The position numbers and the translations under genes were made by a program. DNA of 64,000 bases, taken from NCBI GenBank assembly GCA_021018815.1, contig JAITYX010000059.1, forward strand, positions 3,844,001 through 3,908,000, given 5' to 3'. The stretch is from Talinum fruticosum. Taxonomy: Eukaryota > Streptophyta > Magnoliopsida > Caryophyllales > Talinaceae. The notes beneath the pieces are model-generated. The model searched no databases, had not been told where the DNA came from, and was given only the letters and a program-made list of their open reading frames with translations. This document shows positions 47,642 through 60,509 of the stretch, in pieces. Each line of letters opens with the position of its first letter. The stretch's first letter is position 1.

Positions 47642-48125
47642 GTTGGGTAGAGTTTATGTATGAATGACACGTAGGATTGCTATATAGGATACCATATATT
47701 GATAATTAATGATTATATAAATAGCAAAATAAATATAGTTTTTCATATAAAAAATATTAATATGATAAATTATTAAATTATATTTAAAAAACTATTTAAC
47801 TATTCAAAGCTCTAGAATGTTAATGTAATAATTATTTATATATCATAAACAAGTAATTAAGCAAATTATTATTGAAAAATAAAGTATTGTAAAATTCTGA
47901 AAAATCAACAATTTTAATTTTAATGAGACCAATAAATTTAATATATTTTTAATATATAGAATGTAATTAATATTTCTATTTAACAAGAATGAAAATGATT
48001 TCTGATATCCTATTATAAAAAAAAATTATACTATAAACCTAGTATATATAATAACCAACAAATTTTAAGCATGGTCGCCCACACTCCCTTATTGTCATTA
48101 TTATGGAAAGAGATATTAATATTAA
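47521..48125 (+). repeat. 55-bp direct repeats flanking a (TA)n-led segment
   Basis: AAGCATGGTC...CCCACAC...TTATGGAAAGAGATATTAATATT occurs at about 47521-47570 and 48069-48123. Between them is a (TA)n run (about 47570-47636) followed by TTAAAAGTTGGGTAGAG, which resembles a Helitron or MITE 5' end. It could be a target-site or local duplication. Confidence 0.55.
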
Positions 48126-48714
48126 TTAATTAATATATGTAATAACCAAATCTTAATTTCTTCTAATAAAGAAAGTGAAGTTTAACTAGTGTTACGTCCT
48201 TGTTCCCCTGTTTGAGAATCTTAATAATAATAATTAAAAAAAAACAATCCCTTCTATACGTCTATTAGACTCTAAGTAAGTATAAATACAAATAGAACGT
48301 TAGATCTCTCTGGATGGGCAGAGCCTCTGATTATTTTTCATTATTCAACTTTCTATTTTGTTTTCATTTCAAGGACGTGCATTGCAACTCAATCACGAGT
48401 CTCGTTCAGACACCACAACTCTTAACAGAGAAGACACGAGAAATATAAATTTTTATATGTATTTAAGAGCTTATATTTTCGGGTGTTACATCACTTACAT
48501 AATAGATATGTTGAGAAAGAGACGACAATATATCAGAGATCGAGATAAAAAGGCAATCCCATAATTTTTTTTCTTTATTATTTTCAGCTCTCATTTTCTT
48601 TCATATGTACTCATCGACGTCATGTACAATCCCAATTTTCGCTCCTAATGTGACAAAACAAAATGGCATATCTAATTAAGTCCAGCTCAACCTTATTAAT
48701 TTTTTCAGCTCGAC
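48126..48714. other. Intergenic, nothing recognised
   Basis: One short open frame (48358-48564) has no recognisable domain and is not supported as a gene. Confidence 0.4.
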
Positions 48715-48798
48715 AAGGTATTAGGAATGATAATTAAATCTTAAAATTATAACCACAAGGTATTAGGAATGATAATTAAATCTTAAAATTATAACCAC
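48715..48798 (+). repeat. Perfect tandem duplication of 42 bp
   Basis: Two identical 42-base units starting AAGGTATTAGGAATGATAAT, directly before the R-family repeat. Confidence 0.9.
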
Positions 48799-48828
48799 AA
48801 GTGCACGACCTAGTTATATGTTGGGAAG

Positions 48829-49640
48829 AATTTAAGTTCTAAAACTTATTACCGCAAGTGCACAGCGTAGTTGTAGCTAGCCGGCAAGCACGGGTCGTGT
48901 CCACGAGAGAGTTGTGTTTTAAATATCAAAGCTAACTTAAACTTTCTATCTAGGCGAATCAATCACGGATGAGATAGATATGGCGGTTAAACTAACCGAG
49001 AAAGTAATGTCGATTACACCATTAAAGCCTACTCAAGCCACACTTTCGAGGGTCATGAGCTAGTTTAGTTATTCTAACAACTTACTTTTATGGGGTTAGC
49101 CTAACTAAACTACAAAAATAACAACCTTGGACCTAGTTAGGATTCAAACTATTTTCATGTCAAAACCCTAACTATTCTCTATACCCACACTAGCAAATTG
49201 ACCCCGCCTTTCCGTGATGACCAACCGCCTAAAAATCAAAATGCAAAGACCCTTTCGGGCATCTCTTCGAACCTATGTGGCAGGTATGAGAAACAATCCC
49301 AAAATACTAGTATAAACTAGGTAAGTAAAGGCCTAAACAAAATTAATTAGCCATCAAGGAGGTTAATCACAATAAATTAACAACTAATTAACATGAGACA
49401 AAATTAATCTAACAACTACTACCAAAAATTGACCGAAGAACGACATAAACTAACAAAATAAAATTAAACATGAGATTAAACAATTAAACTAACTACTACT
49501 AACATCAAAATATAATAAAAATCGAACCTTTAAACTAAACGAAATAAACTAAAGAGAAGGGAGAGATGAAAGGGAAGAAATTACTAGGAACGAATCGAAC
49601 GGAGCTCGAAAATTGTAAGGAACTGAACTTTACGAACTAA
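48829..49640 (+). repeat. Dispersed repeat family R, copy 3
   Basis: Starts GTTGGGAAGAATTTAAG and contains ACCGCAAGTGCACAGCGTAG and GGTCATGAGCTAG, in the same order as copies 1, 2 and 4. A separate tail of the same family lies at about 52370-52540, so later insertions (microsatellite and Helitron) may split this copy. Confidence 0.65.
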
Positions 49641-49850
49641 TAATTAAAACTAAAACAAATTGAATCTAAATTATTTGTGATGAAAATTACAAGGAAGAAC
49701 TAAACTAAACTAAATTAATCTATACACTATATAATGCCAATCTTTTCAAATTTTGAAATGCTGCAGCCGAGTGAATTAAGGAGTTCGGTCCAATAAAATA
49801 ATAAATAATTTATCATTTAAAAAAATAAGTTTCCACTCATCTATGGACTC

Positions 49851-50123
<273 letters not shown>

Positions 50124-50374
50124 CTATGCAATATATAATAGTAATATTTTTAAATTGGTCAAATATTGTAATGGGAGTGATTGTAAAAAATTCGGATAAT
50201 CTTAACCATAAAAATTATTTGTCCATTGAATATGAGTTGTTAATGTAAATAATTAAATAAATAAATAAATAATATAATTTATCCAAATAAAAAAATCGTC
50301 ATATAAGTGAACTATCCTCCTCCTTTTTTTTTGTGTGATAATACGAGTCTCATTAGTATTTTTTTTCTAATAAA

Positions 50375-52123
50375 TCTATACAATATATAATAGTAATCTT
50401 TTTAAATATTATTTTTAAAGGATATTCTACTAAAGGATATTCACCAATATTTTTAACCTAAAAAGTATAATCTATATTATTTCAAATTTTGGTTTGATTT
50501 GATTTATATTTGAGAATCACAAGTTACGTTTTTTTTCCTTTGTGAGTTCAAATTGTGACTCGATTGAAATCTAATGAGATAACTATAAAAGTGAATAATA
50601 TATATTTAATTATATATTTTTGGGTGGATGAATAAGATATTTCATTAGATGAGAAAATTTGTTCTTCCTTTCTACTAAAAAATAAAATATGTATTGTAAA
50701 GATGTAATAATAGCTTCGTCATTGTTTGGTTTATTAATTTGCTAGGAAGATGCGGTTGAGGTGACTAAAGAACATGGTATCAGATTCAAACTAATTTTTA
50801 ATTAGTGGCTTTAAGTTTTGAAAGTGATTGAATCGAGTAAGGGTCAATTATGATTAAGGTATCGGTTTAACTACTTATTTATGTAATTTTTTGTCTAATT
50901 TGATTTGTTTGGATCATGAGTTTCTCTGTTTTTCCACTTACTTTTTAATTTTGTGTCTATTCTATCATTTTCAAAATACGACATGCATCCACTCTTTTAC
51001 CATACTTATGTTAAGTGTGGAAATGGTATGAGTGGACAAATATTCCACACACTAAATAAGTCGGATGAGAGTCGTCTTTAACCACACACTTATATCCAAA
51101 GAAAACACCATCACTCACCATACTTATATCTATGGACATATTACCCCTTGAGCGAGTCTTTTTTTCCTATTACCAGTTTGCACTTGAAATAACTTCTACC
51201 ACTGATATAGACACTTAGGTTGTCACCGGTTAAGTTACAAAATTCTTTTGAAATTAACTAGGGTTAACTAAAATATATTATTTTTTTACTCTTTATGCCA
51301 TGTTTTTAGTTCTTTATAATGTAGATCCGCCTCTGGATTAAAAATACTTAGTTCTTCTTTAAATTAGGGTTTTGTTCATTAAGGTGAATTTTTTTAGTTT
51401 TATTTTATTTTACTTTTCTTTAAATAAAATTAAGAAAAAAAGATATAAAGTGGGCACATGTGAAATTTACTGATTAAGCAGAAAATAAGAGAGAAAACGA
51501 GATTAGAGTTTGAGATTTGAGGTTTATTTCTTATTTTGATTTTTTCAATATATTGGGCATTGTGTTATAAAAGAAAGAAATCGAAAATTTGCATAAAAAT
51601 ATTTCCTTTATGTGTTTAATTTTTATAAAAATTCTTTTCAATTATTTTTTAAAAAATTTCTTTTTGATTGTAAATTTAGTATTTGACTTATATGACTATC
51701 ATAAATTGTCCAATGCGAAAAAAATTCTTTTTATGTATTTCAATTATCTCAAAATAATTGTCACGCTTATTATCTGTCACACTTATTATCCATGCTAAAT
51801 AATCATTTTTTCAATAGATGTAAATCATCACTCTTAATATACATGGATATACCTTAATAGGTTAGTACCACTCTTACAAGAGTGATTATATTTTTCCACA
51901 TTATTATGTGTGAAAATAATTTCAGGTAACTCATTTTTGCTTATTTTTCTGCCACACTCAATCATGTGTAATTAGATAAGGGTGGAAGCATATCATATGA
52001 TGATTGTAGCATTTTCGATTATTAATCTCATTTATTAAATGTAGTTATTAAATATTTACTTTTTAGTTCATTATTTATTAAAAAGTATTACATTACTCCG
52101 TACATAGCACGGGTCCAAACTAG
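50375..52123 (+). mobile_element. Probable Helitron (non-autonomous)
   Basis: The 3' end is clear: CCGTACATAGCACGG can form a short hairpin and is followed by GTCCAAACTAG with T next (CTAG at 52120-52123), as Helitrons require. A fitting 5' end, TCTATACAATATATAATAG preceded by A, lies at 50375; a near-identical one at 50123 (TCTATGCAATATATAATAG) is an alternative start. No Rep/helicase is encoded. Confidence 0.55.
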
Positions 52124-52369
52124 TACTAACCTAAAACTAAACCTACGGCTGCTGCTAATTGCCTCCTCTTTTATAATCTAGTCGCTGCCCTTGATTTCCT
52201 AATTCCATTGGAATTCTGATAATGACATCATGCTGATGTCATCATCAGAATTTTGTTTCCTTTTCTTTTTTTCCTTTTTTTTTTTTGCCTTGCATCCCAA
52301 TGGAATATGGATTTTGGGCCTCGTATTTCCGCATTTAACCAACCCGATTTGCTCAACTTTGTCTCACAT
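52124..52369. other. Short spacer next to Helitron end
   Basis: Mostly low-complexity T-rich sequence; no gene. Confidence 0.35.
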
Positions 52370-54265
52370 TCCGCATTTTTGCCTTATTTCGAACTCAAAT
52401 TATGAAATCTGCTCATCTCGAACTTATCACCTACAAAATCAAATAAAATAAGTAAAAATTCTAAAAATTATATTATTTTACGAGACAAAAACTAAATAAA
52501 TAGGGGTATAAATGATGTAATATTTGGACCGAACATTATACCTAGCCGACAAGTACAAATCATGTTTACTAGAGAGTTATGTTTCAAATATCAAAGCTAT
52601 CTTAGTCTTTCAATCTAGATGGATCAAAATGAGATGGATATAAGAGCATCTACAATAAGTTCTCATTTTGGTCTCACTCAATTATAGGAAAATATGTAAG
52701 ATTTTTTCTTATTGTGAAAAATTAAAGTGGGACATAAAAACCCAAATGTGAAACTAAAAGTGAGACTTCCCAAACTGAGTGAAGAGAGAGAAGGTAGGGC
52801 CGTCATTTTGTAAGAGCATGGAATTTGGTCTCATTTTGGTACCAATTGTACTTTGATGTTTTTATTAATAGATTTGATGGTATGAAATAAGTGGGACTAA
52901 AGTGAGTTACTCCTTATTGTGAATACTCTAATAATTAAACTAATCTAAAAGTAATATAATATACTCGGATTGTAATTTAACCACTTAATAAACTAATTAA
53001 TTAGGACAAATTTTAACCTACCCAAGTCTATATAAGTATTTAGGAGTGGTTGGTTATACCATCAAAACTTACTCAAACCATACTTTTGAGGGTCATGAGC
53101 TCATTTAATTATTTTAACCAACTACTTTCGTGGGGTTAGCCCAACAAGATTATAAAAATAACAACCTTGGACCTAGCTAAGATTAAAGCTATTTTTATAT
53201 TAAAATCCCAACTATTCTCTCTATCGACATTAGCAAGTCGGCTTCACCTTTCAATGATAGACCAGCCGCTCAAAAATCAAAATGAAAAGACCCTTTCGTA
53301 CATCTCATCGAACATGTGTCAAGTAAGAGGAGGAATCTAAAATTACTAGCATAAACTAGGTAAATTAAAAGACTCATACAAGACTAAAGCTAATCACAAC
53401 TAAAGCGACCCGAACTAACTACTAATTAATATCAAACACAATTAATCTAACAACTATAAACTAATAAAGATTAGCCCAAATAATGACATAAACTAATAAA
53501 TTAAATTTAACACATAAAATCAAACAATTAATCTAACTAATACTAACATCGAAAGACAAATAAATTGAACCTTTAAGCTAAACTAAATAAATTATAAAGA
53601 AAAAGGGAGGAAATTATTAAAAACAAATCAATTGAAATATAAAACTTTCAGAAATTGAATTAAATAATAAAAAATAAAACATGAACTAAATCTAAAATAT
53701 TTGAGTCTAACATTTAGAAGAGGAAAACTAATGGCCTAAACTAAAACTAATCTAATTAATTACTATGCTAATGTTGCCGCTAGAATTAATTGCCCCTTCG
53801 TTCCCACGGCCTAAAGCTCTATTTTTATAATAAATTAACACCTCCTAATTGCCAAAACTCAACCCTATACCACCTTGAGAATCCAAGGCTCAATTTGAAA
53901 AGAATTAGGTCCATCAAACTGATGAGCTAGATTACTAACTTTATGGGCACATGCCATGAAATATTAGGCTGAAAATTGGTTGGCTCTTTGTGGATTGAAT
54001 AATGTGTGGGCTTCACATTCTTATGCTTTTATCTTCTGCTTAGATCCCTTGCAAATTATGCCCAATCGTTTGACTTTGTGCTCTTACTCTTATGCTTTTG
54101 CTCTTGGGCTCATATTCTAGTTTTTCAAGCCTTTTATTTAAAATTTCACGTTAAAAGTATGGGACTAACTCACATCAATTTAATAAATACAAAATAGAAA
54201 AAATTATATATTTTACGAGACAAACATTAAACAAATAAGGATAAAATGACGTAATATTTCGGCCG
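52370..54265 (+). repeat. Dispersed repeat family R: tail (to 52545) and copy 4
   Basis: The tail ends GTATAAATGATGTAATATTTGG and CCGAACA. Copy 4 starts at about 52546 (CTAGCCGACAAGTACAAATC) and runs to about 54265, where ACGTAATATTTCGGCCGAA repeats the tail. This head-to-tail arrangement suggests LTR-like repeats or two successive copies. Confidence 0.6.
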
Positions 54266-54689
54266 AATATGCCAAACTAGAGCCCAAATGCAAGCTTAGG
54301 AGCTGAGTTTCTTGTCTCACAAGCATGGGTTCAACTCGAATACACCCTTACCAAGTGAATGCTAGCATGTTAGCCAAAACTCCCTATTTCCGTACTCTTC
54401 ATCAGAAATCAAATCCTAGGTGAGACAATTTCTTTGCATTTATGCGAAAAGGAGTTGTGGTTGGTTGTATCTGAACTTAGTATTCCTATTCCCTTGGGTA
54501 TTTAAGCCCAACTAAGATGTCTCTGAGACAAGGATGCAGTTGGATGGCGGTTAACTAATTATTTAAATATTATATATTCATTAGTAATTAAAACAAATAT
54601 TATTTTTACTTAACTTTGACTGATGGCTTAACTTTGACTGATGGCATAATTAGGAGTAATCTCATTTTACAACGAGGCGGTGCTTAGTA
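54266..54689. other. Spacer, nothing recognised
   Basis: A tandem TTAACTTTGACTGATGGC (about 54610-54645, two copies) is the only structure noted. Confidence 0.5.
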
Positions 54690-55152
54690 TACATGAAAAA
54701 TGGATATAATTCAGAACATGAGGCAAGTCAACACAACTCTTTTGTTTGGTATATGCAAACGGAAATAAGAAAGATGTTGGGATCTCTCTCTCTCTCTCTC
54801 TCTCACGTTGATGGGAGAAGATGGATAAAGGAGAAGAAAGGGGATCACGAATGGGCTCTATACAAGAACAGGAGGGATGGGAGTAGATGGGAAAGGGAAA
54901 GTCCAGACTATTATACATTGTTTGTGGATTTACTTCCAATATCTAGCTACGAGGAATATTCAGCAATCATGGGAAGGTCATTGACGCATTCATTCTGAAG
55001 AAGTTGAGAAAGGAGTCAACGAATCGATTCAGTTTTGTTAGATATTCATCCAAGGATCGGAGGAGCCACTAAGAGCAATACAAGAGGAAATGGCACCTGG
55101 TTAGGACACGAACAATTAGTTGTGAAATGGGCAAGGTTTCCGAGGATGGAAA
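54690..55152 (+). pseudogene. RRM-type LINE ORF1-like fragment, split by a copia insertion
   Basis: Plus-strand reading in shifting frames gives YTLFVDLLPISSYEEYSAIM (RNP2-like LFVDNLP core), then KKLRKESTNRFSFVRYSSKD (RNP1-like FSFVRY), then EQLVVKWARFPRM. RRM domains of this kind begin the ORF1 of plant L1-type LINEs. Stops and frame changes show decay. The Ty1/copia element enters at 55153; the original sequence resumes at 61192. A (CT)n run lies at about 54783-54803. Confidence 0.5.
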
Positions 55153-55830
55153 TGTTGGAATTTAAGGACGATTACCAATGGCTAGAGGAAAGGAGGAGAA
55201 TGTTGTGTCGTGGTATGACCACCGACCCGAAAGCAAAACGGCCCGACTACGGTGCAATCGTGACAGCCGATTGCTCCCAAGGTTTCCACAGCAGCTTTAC
55301 TTCCGTGCACTCGAAAGCAAAGTGAATGGAGTATGCAGAAAACTATGCCCGAGAGAAGAGGAAGCGAAGAGAAGAGAGAAAGAGGATTCGGTGTGTGATG
55401 AAATGAGGAGAGGAGGTCGGTATTTATAGTGGAAAAACATGATTGTTGGAGCAAAAGCTGTGGAGAGATTCAAGGAGGAAGTGGAGGATTTTTCTCCACT
55501 TATATCTCCACTACTGAGGATAATCTGCCATGAAAATCTCCGACTAACAATTACGCAAAGAATTGGTCAACGGAAGTCAAAAGAGATTTCTCCAAAAAGA
55601 ATGTACGTTAGGCCCACAGCCCACAGCCCGCGGCCCGTGCCGCGCCCAGCCTGGGCGGGCGGGCGGCGCGCGCGCAAGTGTGGTTGGTCCATACGCTCCT
55701 CACCCCCAAGCCATAATACTAATATTCAAATAGTAGCCAAGAGAGAGAGATATAAAAACCCAAGAGAAGCCTAGCAAAACTTCAATGTGGGACTTTTAGA
55801 AGAACAAGAAAAGCATGCCAATTTCCAACA
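55153..55830 (-). repeat. 3' LTR of the copia element
   Basis: 678 bp, TG...CA. A purine-rich GTGGGGAT (minus strand, 55838-55831) just inside is the polypurine tract. A TATAAATA box (minus strand) is at 55428-55421. Confidence 0.9.
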
Positions 55831-56433
55831 ATCCCCACAAATGGCATGTAACAGAAAGAAAAGGAATTTTCTGGGCATAGGAAGGGTAAATACTTAAATG
55901 TCAATGTCTTTCGATTGAATTGACACATAGTGAAATGAGGCAACATCCGAGTTGTAATCAAGTAAACTAGTCTTGAACTTGATACACCTCGAGACGAGGC
56001 CCCCACAACACATATCAACCTTCAAATTTGTGCATACTCCGCGATAGAGAAATTTTGTGCTTTATAAAGGTCATGCACATACCTCGGGTCTCATAAGTGT
56101 TCTAGAGAGACATACCAAGTTTCTCATAGAAGGTGGCCAAACCTTCACACTTACGTAGGTAGTTCCATCAAGTCTATCTCAGTATAGACCACCATATAAT
56201 GGATATGGAACTATTAAGAGTATAAAGTTACTCAACCTCACAGGTAATTTGCGTTGAATCTATCAAGTGCTTCTCAATAGCACCACCTGAGTAGGTTATG
56301 GATTCATTAAGAGCATAAATAGCTCATACTTTATAAACACTACCAGGTATGTCATAGGGATAGGAGTGTAGTGTATTTATGAAGTCTCGGTATAGTTTCG
56401 TTTGACCACTAAAGGGTATCCACCATACTTGCT

Positions 56434-57000
56434 TCAATCCATGGATTTGAGTCCCATCCCCCTCGACGTTTCGAGTACCACTCGTCTCGTTAGTCCTTTA
56501 GTAAGTGGGTCCGAAATGTTCCTTTCGGATCTCACAAACTCAAGGGAAATAACATCATGTTTCAGCAATTGTTTTACTTGCACCATGTCTAATCCGGATA
56601 TGTCTCTTCTTTCCGTTATAGACACTCGTTGTGTGCAACACCGATTGCTAGCTGCGAGTCACAATGCGAGAAACCGGTGTATCTTTCCTTTCCCATACTG
56701 GCATGTCCGCCAATAGGTTCTTTAACCATTACGCTTCTTGACACCGCCAACTCAAGAGCAATAAATTCAGATTCCATGGTGGATCAAGCTATACAAGTCT
56801 GTTTTGCGAGACTTCCACGAAATAGTTCATCCACCTAAAATAAACACATAACCACTAGTGGAGCTTACTTCATCGTTATCGGATACCCAATTTGCATCAC
56901 AAAATCTTTCTAACACAGCAGGAAATTTGTTAAAGTGCAAACACCGAGTTAATGGTACCTTTTAAGTATTTTAGTAAGCGAAAAAGGGCATCCCAGTGAT
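56434..57000 (-). pseudogene. pol: Copia RNase H region
   Basis: The terminal open part (56625-56434) reads ERRDISGLDMVQVKQLLKHD and VRSERNISDPLTKGLTR, the usual end of copia polyproteins (RHDFVK... and NxADPLTKxL). Upstream to about 57000 the DAN-WV and GYVF-like parts can be traced between frame breaks. Confidence 0.75.
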
Positions 57001-57090
57001 CTTGACTAGGGTTATGAGTATATCGACTCGATCTAGTAACTGCATTAGTAATGTCGGGACGAGTGTAGTTCATGAGATACATGAAACTTC

Positions 57091-58182
57091 CTATAATTTT
57101 AGCATACTCGGATTGAGAAACACTAGGTCCTCTGTTCTTTTTAAGGTGTATGCTAGGGTCATAGGGAGTTCTAACAGTACTACCTCAAAGCGGTTGAACC
57201 TCCTTAAGATTTTTTCAATGTAATGAGGCCGACGAGAGAAAACCCACTTGTTGGTTTTTGTGACTTTGACCCCTAGGATCACGTCGGCTTCTCCTAAGTC
57301 ATTCATTTCGAAATGTGAGGATAACATTTTCTTAGTCTCATTAACAACATGCAAGCTAGTACCAAAAATTAGCATGTCATCCACATATAAGCATATGATC
57401 ACACAATCCGAGTCAAAAGATTTTGAATAGACACAAGAATCGGATGCATTTACTATAAATCCATTTTGCTTTAAAGTGCTATCAAACTTTTCATACCATT
57501 GTTTGGGAGCTTGCTTAAGACCATAAAGGGATTTTCTCGGTTTACACACTTTATGCTCCCGACCGGGAATTTCACGACCCTCGGGTTGAGACATGTAAAT
57601 CTCTTCTTCTAAATCATCATTTAGAAAAGCAGTCTTTACATCCATTTGATGTACAACTAGATTGTTGATAGCTGCTAAGGCAATTAAGGTTACGATGGTG
57701 GCAATTTTGGTCATCTGGGAATAGGTATCAAAGAAATCAACTCCCTTCTTTTGATTAAACCCTCTAATTACCAATCTTGCTTTATACTTGTCTATAGAAC
57801 CATCAGGTCTTAATTTCTTTTTGAAGATCCACTTACTACTGATAGGCTTACAACCTTTGAGCAAGTCTACTAACTCCCAAGTTTTATTAGACTCTATAGA
57901 ATCTAATTCACTTTTTAATGGCTTCTTTCCGAAACCGACATCTATAGACCTCATAGCCTCTTGATAAGTTTTGGGATCTTCCTCAATAAGATAGATTGAC
58001 ACTAGTTCATCAGTTATGGCATCAACATCCAAATTCTCAACTAGAAAGGAAGTAATAAAATCAGGACCATAGTTGAGTTCAACTCTACGTCTTTTACTCC
58101 TTCTAGGCTCATCAATTTGGTTATTAGATGCTTGAACTAGAAACAGGCAATCTAACATTTTCATGCAAAGTATTGGTCGCAT
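57091..58182 (-). pseudogene. pol: Copia reverse transcriptase region (363-codon open frame)
   Basis: The longest open frame of the element. It holds copia RT hallmarks in order: KPISSKWIFKKKLRPDGSID, KARLVIRGFNQKKGVDF, HQMDVKTAFLNDDLEEEIYM, SLYGLKQAPKQWYEKFD and the active site CLYVDDML. The catalytic YVDD is intact. The frame is broken at both ends relative to integrase and RNase H, so no full polyprotein can be made. Confidence 0.9.
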
Positions 58183-58273
58183 TTTTCTTTAAAGGAAACA
58201 CATGCTCAAAGAATACAGCATCTCTAGATTCGAAATGGTAAGATCAGGTAATGACATGAATCTATATGCAGCA

Positions 58274-58926
58274 CTATTTTGAGCATAACCAATAAACACG
58301 AGAATCAAAGGTCTTAGAACCAATATTAGGTCTTTTGAAGTCAGGTAAAGGAACCTTAGCCAAGCATCCCCATACTTTAAGAGTACTCAAATTTGGAGCA
58401 TACCCTTTCCACAGTTCATATGGGGTTTGGTCTAACTTTTTATGAGGAACTCTGTTTAGAATATAGCAAGCGATTAAAACGACTTCCCCCACATATTATC
58501 CGAAAGGCCTGAACTTAATAGCATAGCATTCATCATTTCCTTAAGTGTTCTATTCTTCTTTTCAGCTATCCCATTCTGTTGGGAAGTATAGGGGCTACTA
58601 TCCTCATGGATTATTCCATTTGTTGCACAAAAAGCAGCAAGGGCATTGGTTCCATATTCACCTCCTCTATCGGATCTAAGCCTCTTGATCTTTCTATCTA
58701 GTTGGTTTTCTACTTACGCTTTATATCTCAAGAACATTTCTTTAGCCTCATCTTTAGATTTAAGGAGGTATACTTTAGTGAATCTAGAGTAGTCATCTAC
58801 AAAGGTAATATAGTATCTTTTCCCACCTTTGCTAACCGTGTTCTTGAAGTCTGCTAAGTCTGAATGAATTAACTCTAGTAGTTCGGTTTGTCTACTAGTT
58901 ACGAGGCTTAAACGGTTTCTTAGCAT
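58274..58926 (-). pseudogene. pol: Copia integrase region
   Basis: Two open segments: 58926-58714 with ELIHSDLADF and YYITFVDDYSRFTKVYLLKS (first and second Asp of the integrase core), and 58492-58274 with ILNRVPHKKLDQTPYELWKG and LKVWGCLAKV, as in copia integrase C-terminal parts. Frame breaks separate them. Confidence 0.85.
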
Positions 58927-59114
58927 ATTTTGCTTCTACACAAACAGGACATTTTGATATGCTTTCAATATTAACGAGATGGAATTAAATGCATATTACG
59001 AAGTCTTTTTAATGAAGCAAAATTAACATGTCCAAGTCTACCATGCCATAAATCAACGAGACTCGACAATATAAGCGGAACTAGAAGCATTTCCATTAAT
59101 TTCGGAGGCAACAT

Positions 59115-59699
59115 TTAGAACAAATAAACCCCTTTTGACCACCCATTCAGATATCCCTTTCCAACAAAGTCTCCATTCCGAGAGATGATAGCCACCCCTC
59201 CATCTAAAACAACTTTAATGCCAGCAAGATTAAGAAGACCACTAGAAACTAAGTTTCTACGAAGGGAAGGGACATACAGCACATTAGTCAAACATAACTT
59301 TTTGCCGGAAGTGAAATTGAGAAGAACTTTCCCTTTACCCAACACTCCAACGGTTGTTGAATTTCCCATGTAGACATGTTCTCCGTCGGCAACATCTTCA
59401 AATTCGTGCATCGGTTCCTTGTTGGCGCGAAGTGCCTTGAAGCTCCGGAATCCAGGATCCACTCGGTTGGTTACTGCCACCGAGGTTCGCCTCCACGGTG
59501 ACTGCACGGATGATCTCGTCGTCTTACTGCAAGGTTGACTTGTGCGGTACCTTGGCTGGTGGGTTTTGCAGCTCCTTGTGCACCAGATTTTTGATTTGGT
59601 CCTTTGCGGAAATTGCACTTGGTAGGCTTTGTGGCCTGGTTTTCCTGAGACATAGCACGTTAGCTTCTGTTTTTGAATTTTGTTGCTTGACTTGTTCAT
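59115..59699 (-). pseudogene. pol: Copia zinc knuckle and protease/GAG-pre-integrase region
   Basis: Starts with a degenerate zinc knuckle (CYVSGKPGHKAYQ, missing two of the C-x2-C-x4-H-x4-C cysteines). It continues to DGEHVYMGNSTTVGVLGKGK and TNVLYVPSLRRNLVSSGLL, typical of the copia protease and following region. The expected D-S-G protease motif is not seen in frame. Confidence 0.75.
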
Positions 59700-59853
59700 C
59701 TCGTTTGGGATTGTTATGTTTTTTATTGAACTTCCCTTTGCCTTTGAACCTGTCTTTATTTGTTTGCACTAGAAGATTCAACCAAATTAGCTTTAGAAGA
59801 ATTCAAAGAAAGAGAGTCCATCTTATCTTTCGGACGATTAGCCTCTTCCGTTC

Positions 59854-60467
59854 TCATGTGACTAATCGGCTCCTGCAGGTGAGGTCCTTTTTCTTATGCT
59901 TCGGTTGATTTACGTAGTCACTCCACGAAGGTGGGAATTTTTCAATGAGTACATTGGCTTGAAGGATATCACACATCTTCATGCCTTTGTTGACAACTTC
60001 AGCACACGAGGTTCTCGTAGACATGGACTTGCTCCATGATTGGCTTGTCATTTGTAATCTGGAATTTGAGCCATTCGTCAACCATGTACTTCTTTTGCTA
60101 GCATCATCTGCACCATATTTAATTTGCGGTTTTTCCCATATAACCTTAGTAGATTTATAATCAATAAATAAATCAAATAATGGGTTAGTCATATGGTGCG
60201 ACGAGATAGCCTCGGACAGTTTTGTTGTCTTTCTCCAATTTCTTCTTAGCGGCATCGCGGTAGCAAAGGAAGTGCTCTTCTCTTTATCTTTGTCCGTTGC
60301 GGTAGAAGTTTCGGACTTGTCATCGGCAATGTTTGTGGACGAACGTAATCCACATCCAATTGTTCGAATAAAATTAGCAGCTTACGGGACCGGCGCTTGT
60401 AGTTGGTTCCATCAAGGGGTTCAATTTTTGAGAGGTCGGGAAGAGCTTTGTGGAAGTTTACAGCCAT
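59854..60467 (-). pseudogene. gag: Copia gag region, frameshifted
   Basis: Begins at ATG 60467 with MAVNFHKALPDLSKIEPLDG and NYKRRSRKLLILFEQLDVDY, the copia gag N-terminus, then changes frame into 60255-59854 (MTNPLFDLFIDYKSTKVIWE). The ATG lies about 40 bp downstream of the 5' LTR. Confidence 0.75.
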
Positions 60468-60509
60468 CGGTAAGTAGAAATGAATAGAAATTTTTTTTTG
60501 CTTTCAGAT

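Noticed and set aside
48358..48564. 68-codon open frame with a hydrophobic centre
   Set aside because: No start context, domain or repeat conservation to support a gene.
48715..48850. Closely spaced direct repeats that might suggest a CRISPR-like or satellite array
   Set aside because: Only two full 42-bp units with no spacers; this is a plant nuclear genome.
59498..59908. 136-codon plus-strand open frame with many Cys/Phe
   Set aside because: Antisense shadow of the copia gag/protease region.
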